24,875 bases of DNA, from assembly GCA_031413635.1 (NCBI GenBank), contig JANOFM010000240.1, positions 1-24,875 of the forward strand, read 5' to 3'. Made by a program: the position numbers and the translations under genes. Shown piece after piece: positions 14,288 to 23,454 of the stretch. The DNA comes from SZUA-430 sp031413635 (GTDB lineage Bacteria > Pseudomonadota > Alphaproteobacteria > Micropepsales > Micropepsaceae). Within the stretch, counting starts at the first letter, position 1, and each line of letters starts with the position of its first letter. Under the pieces are notes generated by a model. It searched no databases. It was not told the origin of the DNA and was given only the letters and a program-made list of their open reading frames with translations.

Positions 14288-15529
14288 CTACCAGGCGCCG
14301 ACGGTGTCGATGACGAACTTGTCCTTCAGCATGTCGCGGTCGACGTGCATGAAGGCGCGGTGCGCGACCAGCAGGACGATCAAGTTCGCCGACTTCACGG
14401 CGACTTCGAAGTCGGCGAGTTCCAAGTTCGGGCTGTCGAGTTCGTGGGGCAATTTGTTGACGTGCGGTTCGACGACGAGGATTTTTCCGAGGTTGGATTG
14501 GCCGAGCTTCCTCACTACTTCCACCGCGGGGCTTTCGCGCAGATCGTCGACATCGGCTTTGTAAGCGAGGCCGAGGCAAGCGATCACCGGCTGCCTGAGT
14601 TCGGAGGCGCGTTTTTGCACTTTCCGCACGACGAAATCCGGCTTGCTGTCGTTGATTTCGCGGCTGGCGCGGATCAGCTTGGCGTCGTCAGGGGCGCCGT
14701 CGACAATGAACCAGGGGTCAACCGCGATGCAATGGCCGCCGACGCCGGGTCCCGGTTTGAGAACATTCACTCGAGGGTGGAGGTTGGCAAGCCTGATCAA
14801 TTCCCAAACATTGATGCCGAATTTGTCGCAAATAAACGAGAGTTCGTTGGCGAAGGCGATGTTGACGTCGCGAAAGGCATTCTCGGTCAGTTTCGACAAT
14901 TCGGCGGTGCGGGCATTGGTGACGTGGCATTCGCCCTTGACCACGATCTGGTAGAGCGAGAGCGCCAATTGCGCGCATTTGCGCGTCATGCCGCCGATGA
15001 TGCGAGGGTTGTTGACGACCTCTTCAAGGATGCGGCCGGGCAGCACGCGCTCCGGGCAGTGCGCGACGCGGATGTCGGAGAGTTCCCCCTTCTGATGCGG
15101 AAACGAGAGATCCGGTCGCAGGCCCGCCATGATCACGCTTAGCTTTTCCGTGGTGCCGACCGGAGAGGTGGATTCCAGGACGACCAGGTCGCCTGTCTTC
15201 AGGCACGGAGCGATTGCCGCAGCTGCGGCTTCGACATAACTCACATCGGCGCGATGGTTGGCGCTTAGCGGCGTGGGCACGGCAATCATGTAGGCGTCGG
15301 CGTCTTCGTGTTGGAGCGAGGCGCGGAGCTTTTTCGTTTCAACAACACGCCGCACGAGGGCGTCAAGGTTGGGCTCGCCAAAATGGGCTTTGCCTTGATT
15401 GACCTTGTCGACGATGTCGGCCTTCGTGTCGACGCCGAGGACGTCGACGCCTTGGTCGGCAAACACGGCTGCCGTCGGCAGACCGATATAGCCGAGGCCC
15501 ACGACCTCGATCTTACGAAACTGAGCCAT
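14288..15529 (-). CDS. wecC: UDP-N-acetyl-D-mannosamine dehydrogenase
   Basis: A 413-residue nucleotide-sugar dehydrogenase of the UDP-Glc/GDP-Man dehydrogenase superfamily. It has the N-terminal NAD-binding loop GLGYIGLPTA (11-20), the GTTEKL segment (125-130), and the catalytic cysteine C267 in GPGVGGHCIAVDPWF. Coming directly after a UDP-GlcNAc 2-epimerase, it most likely oxidises UDP-ManNAc to UDP-ManNAcA with two NAD+. The ATG lies inside the end of wecB (17-base overlap), so the two are translationally coupled. The product points to an acidic amino-sugar residue in the polymer. UDP-GlcNAc or UDP-Gal(NAc) dehydrogenases are similar, but the pairing favours wecC. Confidence 0.88.
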   Translation of the reverse strand: MAQFRKIEVVGLGYIGLPTAAVFADQGVDVLGVDTKADIVDKVNQGKAHFGEPNLDALVRRVVETKKLRASLQHEDADAYMIAVPTPLSANHRADVSYVEAAAAAIAPCLKTGDLVVLESTSPVGTTEKLSVIMAGLRPDLSFPHQKGELSDIRVAHCPERVLPGRILEEVVNNPRIIGGMTRKCAQLALSLYQIVVKGECHVTNARTAELSKLTENAFRDVNIAFANELSFICDKFGINVWELIRLANLHPRVNVLKPGPGVGGHCIAVDPWFIVDGAPDDAKLIRASREINDSKPDFVVRKVQKRASELRQPVIACLGLAYKADVDDLRESPAVEVVRKLGQSNLGKILVVEPHVNKLPHELDSPNLELADFEVAVKSANLIVLLVAHRAFMHVDRDMLKDKFVIDTVGAW

Positions 15530-16664
15530 TGATCAAGCTCCGCACGATGCGTCCGGCCGCGTGGCCGTCGCCATAGGGGTTGAGGGCGCGAGACATACGC
15601 TCATATTGCGACCGGTCGTCAAGCAGCGCCGTGGCGCGCTCCAGCAGCCGGTCGCCGTCGGTGCCGACGAGTTCGACGGTGCCGGCCTGGACCGCCTCGG
15701 GACGTTCGGTGGTGTCCCGGGTGACCAACACGGGTTTGCCGAGGCCCGGGGCCTCTTCCTGGACGCCGCCGGAATCTGTGACGATGAGGAAGCTTTTCGA
15801 CATCAGCCAGACGAAGTCGCGATACGGCTGAGGCGCGATCAGGTGAACGTTATCGATACCCTTCAAGACCTCGTTCGCCGCTTTTTGGACGACCGGATTC
15901 AAATGAACCGGAAAGACGATTTGGATGTCGCGGCGCCGAGCGAGCGCGGCCAGCGCGCCAAACACACGCTCCATCCCGCCGTCGAAATTCTCTCGGCGGT
16001 GGCCTGTGACCAGGATCATGCGGCGCGACGCATCGAGGAATGGATATGTCTTTGCGATTTCGACCGAAAGCGCGGCATTGTCTAGAATCTTGTCGCGCGT
16101 CCAAACCAGCGCGTCGATCACCGTGTTGCCGGTGACGACGATGCGGTCGTCGGGGATGCCTTCCGCGCGCAGGTTGGCTCGCGAGCCTTCGGTCGGCGGG
16201 AAATGCAAGGTCGCGATTTGCGTCGTAATCTTTCGGTTCATTTCCTCGGGCCAGGGCGAGTAGATGTTGCCCGTGCGCAGGCCCGCTTCGACGTGGGCAA
16301 CCTTGATTTTTTGGTAGAAAGCGGCGAGCGAGGCGGCGAACGTCGTTGTGGTGTCGCCCTGGACCAAGACCCAGTCGGGCCTGAATGCCGCCAAGACCGG
16401 CTCCATGCCTTCGAGAACGGCGCCTGTGATGTAGCTCAACCCCTGCGCCCGACGCATGAGGTCGAGATCGCTGTCGGCTTTCAGATCGAAATGGGCAAGG
16501 ACCTGGTCGAGCATTTCGCGATGTTGCGCGGTCACGCAGAGGTGGCCTTCGCAATCCGGGCTGGCGGCAATCGCCTGAACGACCGGCGCCATTTTGATGG
16601 CTTCCGGGCGCGTTCCGACGACGCTGAGAATGCGCACCGGCTTATCTGCGTTGATCGCCGACAT
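15513..16664 (-). CDS. wecB: UDP-N-acetylglucosamine 2-epimerase (non-hydrolysing)
   Basis: A 383-residue GT-B-fold epimerase. It has GTRPEAIKMAPV at residues 17-28, VTGHRREN in the middle, and SGGVQEEAPGLGKPVLV in the C-terminal UDP-binding region, all hallmarks of WecB. It converts UDP-GlcNAc to UDP-ManNAc, the substrate of the following wecC product. I chose ATG 16664, giving a length close to typical WecB (~376 residues); a TTG at 16694 would add ten residues and is less likely. It lies ~150 bases after the sugar transferase gene in the same direction, and that gap shows no obvious terminator. Confidence 0.92.
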   Translation of the reverse strand: MSAINADKPVRILSVVGTRPEAIKMAPVVQAIAASPDCEGHLCVTAQHREMLDQVLAHFDLKADSDLDLMRRAQGLSYITGAVLEGMEPVLAAFRPDWVLVQGDTTTTFAASLAAFYQKIKVAHVEAGLRTGNIYSPWPEEMNRKITTQIATLHFPPTEGSRANLRAEGIPDDRIVVTGNTVIDALVWTRDKILDNAALSVEIAKTYPFLDASRRMILVTGHRRENFDGGMERVFGALAALARRRDIQIVFPVHLNPVVQKAANEVLKGIDNVHLIAPQPYRDFVWLMSKSFLIVTDSGGVQEEAPGLGKPVLVTRDTTERPEAVQAGTVELVGTDGDRLLERATALLDDRSQYERMSRALNPYGDGHAAGRIVRSLINGSVS

Positions 16665-16813
16665 CGAGTCAGGTTGCCAATGCTCGGTTGTCAAGTTTCA
16701 TGATCGACATGAGCATATCCGCCAGTCGAATGGTACTTTCAGTTGCGAAGAGATTTAAGCCGCGCGGCGGCGCCTGCGTCTCGGTTAACCAAATGGGCGG
16801 TCCCGCTCGATCC

Positions 16814-18235
16814 TCAGCGCCCACCGTTGCCCGACACGACGACACGCGACGTCTGAAGCAGAATGCCGAGGTCCAGCAAAAGATCGTTGTTCTTTACATA
16901 ATAGAGATCGTAGGCGAGCTTTTTTTTCGCATCCTCGACCGACGCACCATAGCGATAGCTCACTTGCGCCCATCCTGTGATTCCGGGCCGCACGCGATGG
17001 CGCAGATCGTAGAACGGTATTTCCTTGCGGATTTGATCGACGAAGAACGGACGTTCGGGCCTCGGCCCGATGAAACTCATGTCGCCCATCAGTACGTTGA
17101 CGACCTGTGGGAATTCGTCGATGCGCGTTTTGCGAATGAAGCGTCCGACACGGGTCGTACGGTCGTCGTCTTGGGTCGCCCAACGCGGGACCCCGTCGAT
17201 CTCGGCGTCAACCCGCATGCTGCGCAATTTGAAGATCTTGAAGATCTTGCCATCGCGGCCGACCCTATCCTGGGTGAAAAAGATGGGTCCGCGACTGTCC
17301 AACTTGATCAATGCCGCAACGATCAGCATCAGCGGGACCGAAATCACCAAGAAGGCGGCGCTGACGACGATGTCGAGGACGCGCTTCACCGTGCGGCGCG
17401 CGAAATTCAAGCGGAAGCCTTCCGCAAAGGCGAGCCAACCGGCGCCGACTTGGTCGATGTCAATCTGACCGGCCTCGCGCTCCCAAAAGGTTACGTAGTC
17501 CGTGACTTGAATGCCCTGCAGACGACAGCGCAGCAGTTCTTCAACCGGCAAGCCGCGGCGATCGCTAGTGGCTACGACAATCTCTTCAGCATGGAGTGAT
17601 TCCGCCATATGTGCATAAGGCGCGGGGCGCACAAACGGCCTGGCGCGAGCGACGATGTTGCCCAGCGAAATCGTCGAGCTCGCCGAAGTCCGTCCCTGTG
17701 CAAGGCGCCCGACGCAACGAAGGTGACTGCTGCCTTCATTGCGAACGAAATTCGATACTGCGTCAGCCAACGGACCCTGCCCGAGGATCACGACACGCCG
17801 TTTTAGGAAATCCACGTTCCAATACCAAAACAGCGAAACGCGCAGAATGAAGATCGCGAGGAAAAACAAAGCGATGACGACAGTCAGAATCCCCGTGTAC
17901 CAGCCAAAAGGTGAGTCCTGGGCGGCTCTGAGGATGCCGACGAAAGCGACAGTCGGAAGAAGTACAAGCTGAGAAGCAAATACGAGCCGTCGGGCGAAGA
18001 TGCGAAAATCGAGGAATGAGTCTCGGTTGTAGAGACCCGCCGCCGCGATGACCAACAGGAACGCCCCCGTCGCCAATAAAGCCTCGTAGACCTCAAGGTC
18101 GACGACGTCGTCAAAATAACAAGAATCGCATCTACCGATGAAACCAAGCATCCAAAGGCCCAACAGAAACAATCCGCCTTCGGCCAATCCCAGCAACAAT
18201 GTCGGAAGTCCGACATAGTGTCGGAGAATCTTCAT
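16814..18235 (-). CDS. Polyprenyl-phosphate sugar-1-phosphate transferase, PEP-CTERM/XrtA type (TIGR03013-like)
   Basis: A 473-residue initiating transferase. The N-terminal half has four to five hydrophobic helices and a Rossmann-like segment (RRVVILGQGPLADAV, 146-160). The C-terminal catalytic domain (about 283-473) is the WcaJ/PglC-type bacterial sugar transferase: a membrane helix, GPIFFTQDRVGRDGKIFKI (316-334), FKLRSM (335-340), RKTRIDEFPQ (368-377) and SFIGPRPERP (387-396). It moves a sugar-phosphate from a UDP-sugar to undecaprenyl phosphate to start the repeat unit. ATG 18235 is chosen because MKILRHYVGLPTLLLGL is the family's usual N-terminus and GGGGGG precedes it; a TTG at 18346 would add 37 low-complexity residues. 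It is the first gene of the operon running to cytochrome b561. Confidence 0.9.
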   Translation of the reverse strand: MKILRHYVGLPTLLLGLAEGGLFLLGLWMLGFIGRCDSCYFDDVVDLEVYEALLATGAFLLVIAAAGLYNRDSFLDFRIFARRLVFASQLVLLPTVAFVGILRAAQDSPFGWYTGILTVVIALFFLAIFILRVSLFWYWNVDFLKRRVVILGQGPLADAVSNFVRNEGSSHLRCVGRLAQGRTSASSTISLGNIVARARPFVRPAPYAHMAESLHAEEIVVATSDRRGLPVEELLRCRLQGIQVTDYVTFWEREAGQIDIDQVGAGWLAFAEGFRLNFARRTVKRVLDIVVSAAFLVISVPLMLIVAALIKLDSRGPIFFTQDRVGRDGKIFKIFKLRSMRVDAEIDGVPRWATQDDDRTTRVGRFIRKTRIDEFPQVVNVLMGDMSFIGPRPERPFFVDQIRKEIPFYDLRHRVRPGITGWAQVSYRYGASVEDAKKKLAYDLYYVKNNDLLLDLGILLQTSRVVVSGNGGR

Positions 18236-18620
18236 ACCCAGCCCCCCAGAAGCCAACGCCTGCATCGCCCCATCGATGTTCCCAGCATCGGGGGGCTGTA
18301 CGGGCGCCGCGCCATTCCCCAACGGCGCGTATCGCAATTCACTCAAGCAGGCTCGCAGGATGAATCCTAGTCCAAAGTTGGCGTGTTAAACTAAAGGACG
18401 GATATGGTGAATCCATGCCACAGCATCCCTCCGCGGGCCAAGGTGACGGGGGCTCGCAGCCCTAACCAATTGAACACACACGAATATCCCGAGCGGACAG
18501 GCCTGAGGGCACCCCGGTCAAACTCGGCGTGTCTTTCGGGGCGGCGGGGTTCGATGCTAACTGAACTTGGCGAGAATCGCTCGCTGTCGTGCATTCGTCA
18601 CTCTGACTAGAGGAACTGCC
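18236..18620. other. Divergent intergenic region, probable promoter region of the polysaccharide operon
   Basis: These 385 bases separate the divergent sugar transferase and glycosyltransferase genes and must hold the promoters of both unless they are distant. I could not place -35/-10 or -24/-12 boxes with confidence. A small perfect hairpin, GGGCT and AGCCC around CGC (18450-18462), is visible. No small gene with a ribosome binding site is apparent. Confidence 0.4.
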
Positions 18621-19853
18621 TTGGCCGCGTTGCGCGTTTTGACCTTTACGACGCTCTATCCCAATGCGGAAAAGCCCAATCACGGCGTCTTTGTCGAAAA
18701 TCGGCTTCGACAAACGTTGGCACGGCACGACGTGAGTGCGACGGTCCTGGCGCCGGTTCCCTACTTTCCCTTCACTTCACAGATGTTTGGTTCGTACGGT
18801 CGCTTTGCCCGCGTTCCTGCTGCCGAGGAGCGGCACGGCGTGCGGGTTTACCATCCACGCTATCCACTGATCCCTAAGGTTGGGATGAGCGTGGTGCCAC
18901 GATTCCTTTACCGGGCCGCCCGTGCGACGTGTGGCCGCTTGGGTCTCGACAAGAGCTCGATCGACGTGATCGACGCGCATTATTTCTACCCCGACGGCGT
19001 TGCCGCCGCGATGTTAGCGCACGATTTGGGCATTCCATTTGTAGTGACGGCACGCGGCACTGACTTGAACGTCCTGCCGGACTTCCCTGTTGTCCGCCGG
19101 CAGATAATCTGGGCGGCACAACAAGCTTCGGCAACGATCACCGTTTCAAGCGCTTTGAAACAGAAGCTGCTTGCGCTCGGCGTCGATTCAGGGCGGGCTG
19201 CCGTTTTGCGCAACGGCGTCGATCTTGACTTGTTCAAGCCGGTGGACCGAGACGCGGCGCGGCGGCGGTTGGGGTTATCGGGACACATTATCCTGTCGGT
19301 CGGAAATTTGGTGCCGCTGAAGGGACATGAGCTCACCATCGATGCGTTGGCCTCGCTGACCGACAGCACACTGCTGATTGCCGGTGGCGGCCCATTGCGG
19401 GATGCGCTTCAAGCGCGCACGAAATCGATTGGGGTCGCAGACCGGGTGCGGTTGCTGGGGGAAGTTCCCCACACAAAACTGGCGGAGCTTTACTCGGCGG
19501 CGGACGTATTCGTCCTGATGTCGGAGCGCGAGGGTTGGGCCAATGTTCTGTTGGAAGCGATGGCTTGCGGAGCGCCGGCGCTGGCCACGAATGTTGGCGG
19601 CAACGCCGAAATCGTTGCGTCGGATGCCGCCGGCATGCTGTTGCGCGAGCGTTCCGCGGCCGCGCTGGTGGATGCCGTGAAAAAACTGCGTCATCGCACG
19701 CCGGAGAGAATGGCCACGCGACACTATGCGGAAGACTTTGGATGGGGCGCGGTCGCCGCCGCAAACTATGCGTTGCTTCTGGCGGCGAGCAAAAGTGGCG
19801 GCAATCCGATTGCGGCCGAAACGATCGTTTCACGGGCGATGCACGCCAATTAA
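18621..19853 (+). CDS. GT-B (GT4-type) glycosyltransferase
   Basis: A 410-residue glycosyltransferase. The N-terminal acceptor domain starts RVLTFTTLYPNAEKPNHGVFVENRL, typical of exopolysaccharide GT4 enzymes. The C-terminal donor domain has the VLRNGVDLDLFKP linker and the MSEREGWANVLLEAMACGAPALATNVGG region containing the E-x7-E donor-binding pair. Start TTG 18621 is supported by AGAGGA 6 bases upstream; the frame stays open to a TTG at 18567, which lacks a site and adds unconserved residues. It is divergent from the operon that begins with the sugar transferase and is followed by a small membrane protein gene. The linkage made is unknown. Confidence 0.88.
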   Translation: MAALRVLTFTTLYPNAEKPNHGVFVENRLRQTLARHDVSATVLAPVPYFPFTSQMFGSYGRFARVPAAEERHGVRVYHPRYPLIPKVGMSVVPRFLYRAARATCGRLGLDKSSIDVIDAHYFYPDGVAAAMLAHDLGIPFVVTARGTDLNVLPDFPVVRRQIIWAAQQASATITVSSALKQKLLALGVDSGRAAVLRNGVDLDLFKPVDRDAARRRLGLSGHIILSVGNLVPLKGHELTIDALASLTDSTLLIAGGGPLRDALQARTKSIGVADRVRLLGEVPHTKLAELYSAADVFVLMSEREGWANVLLEAMACGAPALATNVGGNAEIVASDAAGMLLRERSAAALVDAVKKLRHRTPERMATRHYAEDFGWGAVAAANYALLLAASKSGGNPIAAETIVSRAMHAN

Positions 19854-19998
19854 ACTGCCGGCGATGACATGACTGCTCTACGTCTGGTTGATGTTCAAGT
19901 TTCGCACATCTCGATTTGGGAATAACGCACGAACTTTCGTGGATTATCGCGAATGGCGCTGTCGGGGCCGTTGACGATTTGGTAGATCGGGTGGCGCA

Positions 19999-20202
19999 AT
20001 GATTCTGAACCCATTGCGGTCACGCGAGAGAATCCCGGCGATGAACGTCATGGCGCTGCGGTCGAAGCAAGTCATCCGGCAAGATAACTTCGAAACACCG
20101 GCGAAAGATGTGCTTCCGCTGCATTGGAGCATTTTGATCTGGTTGGCCCTCGCCGCCGCGTCTTGGGCGGTGGTGATCTACGCGGCGTCTTTCCTTTTCT
20201 AG
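19999..20202 (+). CDS. Small membrane protein, unknown function
   Basis: A 67-residue protein with a basic N-terminal half and one C-terminal hydrophobic helix (about 44-66, WSILIWLALAAASWAVVIYA), so probably a tail-anchored or single-span protein. It lies 145 bases after a glycosyltransferase gene on the same strand. Its TAG stop shares the tetranucleotide CTAG with the stop of the convergent amidotransferase gene (20199-20202). ATG 19999 has no clear ribosome binding site; ATG 20041 is an alternative. There is no P-E-P motif before the helix and no basic end, so it is not a PEP-CTERM substrate. I do not recognise the family. Confidence 0.45.
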   Translation: MILNPLRSRERIPAMNVMALRSKQVIRQDNFETPAKDVLPLHWSILIWLALAAASWAVVIYAASFLF

Positions 20203-22166
20203 CTCAAGGCCGGTTCTTGAACCGGGCCAGATGCCGGAGGCGCCGGCGGGGAAATCGGCCGAGAGAGCGCGGACTGCGCGTTGCCGCGTTCGCGCAAGAA
20301 CGCATCGAACACAAACAGAAGCCACAGCACCTGCCAATGATCGCGTGCACCGCGCAGGTGTTCGCCCACCCATTGGTCGACCATGCGCATGTTGAACAAG
20401 CCGCAATCCTGTAGCCGGGCGCTCGAGGTCAAACCCAGCGTCATGTCGCGCAGAGGCCCCCTCAGCCATGCCGACACGGGGATCGAGAAACCCCGCTTTG
20501 GCTGATATAAGAGTTGATGCGGCAGGTGCGGCACCATCCCCTTTTTCAGGATCGCTTTGCCCTCACCGGCGTCGATTTTGGCGGCCGTGTCGAGCGAGAA
20601 TGCCCAAGCGACGAAGTCGTGATCGAGGAACGGGGGTCTGGTTTCCAGCGAATTGGCCATCGCGGCGCGGTCGACCTTGACCAGAATGTCGCCGGGCAAA
20701 TAGGTCGTGAGATCCGCGTATTGCGCGCGTTGAAGCGGCGAAAATTCCTTTGCCTCGCGGAAGCGCGAGCGTACGACCTCACTGGGTTCGTAGCCACCGA
20801 GGCGATGCCCCAGATCCGGCGAGAGTAAGGCGTTACGCTGTTCCTCGGAGATCATGGAGACCATCCGGCAGAAGGCCATATCTTCCTCGCCCGACAGTTC
20901 AAGCAACGTCGTCTTGGCACGCAACATCTTTGGCGCCCAATCGAGCTTGGGGTAAAGCCGAGCGAGCGGACCGATCACCGAGCGCCGCAACGCGCCGGGG
21001 ATCGCTTTGCGAACCTTGTCTTGAGCCAGGAAGAAGCGATAGCGCCGATAGCCTCCCAAAGTCTCATCGCCGCCGTCGCCGGTGAGGCAAACCTTGAGCG
21101 TGCGTGCGGCCTCGCGGCATACGGCGAAGGTGGGAATTGCCGAATCGTCGCCGAAGGGTTCGTCGTAGATGTGCGGGAGGCGAGGCAGCAGTTGCGTCAG
21201 GCTCGCCGGATCGACGTTGCGAAGCTGGTGCTTGGTGTTGTAGCGGCCGGCCACCTCGCGGGCGAAATCGGTTTCATCGCGGTTTTCTTCGCCCACACTA
21301 ATCGAATAAGTGCTGACGGGATGGCCCGCGATTTGTGCCATCAAGGCGACAACGCTGCTGGAATCGACACCGCCCGATAGAAACGCTCCCACTTCGACGT
21401 CGGCGATCATCTGATAGCGCACGGCTTGCTTCAGGCGGTCGGCAAGTTCTTCGGCAGTGGCCGTGCGCGGTTCATTGCCCGCCGCAGTCAGCACGTTCCA
21501 ATATTGGCGCAGCATCGGCGGTCGGCCGCGCGCAAGCAAGAGCGTATGGGCGGGCGGCAGCTTTTTGATGTGCGTGTAAATCGTTTTTGGATCGGGGACG
21601 TAGCCGTAGGTGAAGAAGTCGGCGACGGCCTCGGTATCGATGGCAAGGTCGAGCCCCGGCAGCGTCAGTAGCGCCTTGATCTCCGAGGCAAAAGCAAAGG
21701 TGCCGTCGGCGAGTTGGACGTACTGCAACGGCTTTTCGCCCATGCGGTCGCGGGCGAGAAACAAGGTCTGGTCTTTCTGGTCCCAGAGCGCGAAGGCGAA
21801 CTGACCTCGAAGCCGTTCGACAATGCCGGGTCCCCAGGCGCGCCAGCCTTCGATGATCGCTTCGGTATCGGAGGCGGTAGCGAACGTATGCCCCTTGGCG
21901 CCGAGTTCGGCGCGAAGTTCCTTGTAGTTAAAGATCTCGCCGTTGAAGGTGATCGTGATGCTGCCGTCTTTGGCATGCATCGGCTGATTGCCCGAAGCGA
22001 GGTCGATGATGGCGAGTTTGCGATGTCCGAACGCCAACCCCGGAGCGGCGTAAAAGCCCTCGCCATCGGGGCCGCGATGGGCAATGGCCGTCGTCGCGCG
22101 GCGAATCAGATTGGGGTCGAAGGTCCGTTGACCTCGCGTGTCGTAGAGGCCAGCAATGCCGCACAC
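20199..22166 (-). CDS. Asparagine-synthase-like amidotransferase, XrtA/PEP-CTERM type (TIGR03108-like)
   Basis: A 655-residue class II glutamine amidotransferase fused to an asparagine-synthase domain. The N-terminal nucleophile is C2 (MCGIAGLYD), followed by AHRGPDGEG (29-37) and FNGEIFN (74-80) for glutamine binding. The ATP-pyrophosphatase loop SGGVDSS is at 264-270, and a second part of the synthetase site is near DGGDE. It takes ammonia from glutamine and transfers it to an adenylated carboxylate. In this locus the acceptor may be a uronic-acid carboxylate of the glycan rather than free aspartate (inference; WbpS-type enzymes do this in O-antigens). The start is GTG 22166, required so that Cys is residue 2, with GGGGA 5 bases upstream. 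It is longer than typical AsnB (~555) but fits the XrtA-associated family. Confidence 0.92.
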   Translation of the reverse strand: MCGIAGLYDTRGQRTFDPNLIRRATTAIAHRGPDGEGFYAAPGLAFGHRKLAIIDLASGNQPMHAKDGSITITFNGEIFNYKELRAELGAKGHTFATASDTEAIIEGWRAWGPGIVERLRGQFAFALWDQKDQTLFLARDRMGEKPLQYVQLADGTFAFASEIKALLTLPGLDLAIDTEAVADFFTYGYVPDPKTIYTHIKKLPPAHTLLLARGRPPMLRQYWNVLTAAGNEPRTATAEELADRLKQAVRYQMIADVEVGAFLSGGVDSSSVVALMAQIAGHPVSTYSISVGEENRDETDFAREVAGRYNTKHQLRNVDPASLTQLLPRLPHIYDEPFGDDSAIPTFAVCREAARTLKVCLTGDGGDETLGGYRRYRFFLAQDKVRKAIPGALRRSVIGPLARLYPKLDWAPKMLRAKTTLLELSGEEDMAFCRMVSMISEEQRNALLSPDLGHRLGGYEPSEVVRSRFREAKEFSPLQRAQYADLTTYLPGDILVKVDRAAMANSLETRPPFLDHDFVAWAFSLDTAAKIDAGEGKAILKKGMVPHLPHQLLYQPKRGFSIPVSAWLRGPLRDMTLGLTSSARLQDCGLFNMRMVDQWVGEHLRGARDHWQVLWLLFVFDAFLRERGNAQSALSRPISPPAPPASGPVQEPALS

Positions 22167-22259
22167 GAGCGTCCCCGCTTTCTAGCTAGGGGCCAAGTAT
22201 AACGGGGCACGAACAATCGCTTCAATAGGGGCGCGAATCCATTATGGTGTCGCCCGCCC

Positions 22260-23450
22260 ATGGTCAAAGTTCTGTTTCTCGCGCACCGGTATCCCTACCC
22301 GCCCAACAAAGGCGATAAGATACGGGCGTTTCACATCGCCGAGCATTTGTGCAAGTCCCATGAGGTGTCTCTTGGGTTCGCGATGACGCCCGGCGACAGC
22401 GAGCCGGACCTGGCTTGGGCGACGAAATATTTCAGCGCTCATTACTGCGGACGGATTTCACGCGTGGACCGGCTGACGCGGGCCGGGGTCGCCTTTGCGA
22501 CGGGTGCGCCATTGAGTGTCGCCACGTTCCGGCACGGCGGCTTGATGGATTGGGCGGCCTCGCAAATCAGCGAAAAGAAACCGCAATTCGTCTTCGTCTT
22601 CTCGTCGGCGATGGCTCAATATGTTCCGCGCGATCTCCCTTCGGAAACACGTGTCATTCTCGACTTCGTCGATGTCGATTCGGCGAAATGGCGGCAGTAC
22701 GCGGAGATGCAAACGATAGGGCGGCGCTGGTTCTTCCGAAGCGAAGCCAAGCGTCTATTGAGGTTTGACCGCGTCGCAGCGGCGCACGCGCATATTTCGC
22801 TTTTCGTTTCGGAGGACGAAAAGCGCATCTTCGACCGGTTGTCGCCGGAAACGGCGGCCAAACATGTTGCTATCGGAAATGGGGTCGATCTCGACTTCTT
22901 CGACCCAGACGCGCTGGGGCCGGTTGCGCGGCCTCGCAAAACGATCGTTTTTGTCGGCATGATGGATTATTGGCCGAACATCGATGCCGTCATCTGGTTC
23001 GTCAAGGAAATTCTACCGCTCGTACGTCTACGACATGGCGACATTATCTTTCAAATCGTGGGGGCACGACCGACGGCGGCGGTGACGGCGCTTGGCGAAC
23101 TACAAGGTGTCGAAGTCACAGGGGCGGTATCCGATGTTCGCCCTTATGTCGCGGCGGCAAGTGTCGTCGTCGCGCCATTGAGGATTGCTCGCGGCATTCA
23201 GAACAAAGTGCTCGAAGGCATGGCGATGGCACGACCGGTGGTGACGACGCCTGGCGCGCTTGAAGGTATTAACGCGGTGCACGGTCGCGATCTGTTGGTC
23301 GGCGGCACGCCAGGTGAACTGGCCGAGGCCGTTCTTAGCGTGCTCGACGAACGCAGTATGGCGGGACTCGGCGCGGCGGCGCGTGCCTTCGTCGTGGCAA
23401 ACCATGAATGGACGGCCAATTTGCGCAAGCTAGACGCACTGATGGGGTGA
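22260..23450 (+). CDS. Glycosyltransferase, PEP-CTERM/XrtA system type (TIGR03087-like)
   Basis: A 396-residue GT4-like glycosyltransferase. The N-terminus VKVLFLAHRYPYPPNKGDKIRA, the central LDFVDVDSAKW, and VFVGMMDYWPNIDAV at the start of the donor domain are the signature words of family TIGR03087 as I recall it. The C-terminal IARGIQNKVLEGMAMARPVV holds the donor-binding Glu. It probably adds one sugar to the repeat unit. ATG 22260 gives the family's N-terminus; the ribosome binding site is weak. It is divergent from the amidotransferase (93 bases between starts) and ends 4 bases before the convergent FemAB gene. Confidence 0.92.
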   Translation: MVKVLFLAHRYPYPPNKGDKIRAFHIAEHLCKSHEVSLGFAMTPGDSEPDLAWATKYFSAHYCGRISRVDRLTRAGVAFATGAPLSVATFRHGGLMDWAASQISEKKPQFVFVFSSAMAQYVPRDLPSETRVILDFVDVDSAKWRQYAEMQTIGRRWFFRSEAKRLLRFDRVAAAHAHISLFVSEDEKRIFDRLSPETAAKHVAIGNGVDLDFFDPDALGPVARPRKTIVFVGMMDYWPNIDAVIWFVKEILPLVRLRHGDIIFQIVGARPTAAVTALGELQGVEVTGAVSDVRPYVAAASVVVAPLRIARGIQNKVLEGMAMARPVVTTPGALEGINAVHGRDLLVGGTPGELAEAVLSVLDERSMAGLGAAARAFVVANHEWTANLRKLDALMG

Positions 23451-23454
23451 AGCC

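Noticed and set aside
14271..14579. N-terminal extension of the TIGR04063-type glycosyltransferase
   Set aside because: It overlaps the end of wecC and is Arg/Pro-rich; GTG 14270 gives the exact family N-terminus.
14003..15142. Long (379-codon) + strand frame opposite wecC and the glycosyltransferase
   Set aside because: It is antisense to two well-supported genes and rich in Asp/Gly/Arg with no domain; it is a shadow frame.
18236..18346. 37-residue N-terminal extension of the sugar transferase from a TTG
   Set aside because: Low-complexity residues with no family match, and ATG 18235 has a G-rich site and the conserved first helix directly after it.
19999..20202. PEP-CTERM sorting substrate with a C-terminal helix
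   Set aside because: No P-E-P or variant before the helix, no terminal basic residues, and no signal peptide.
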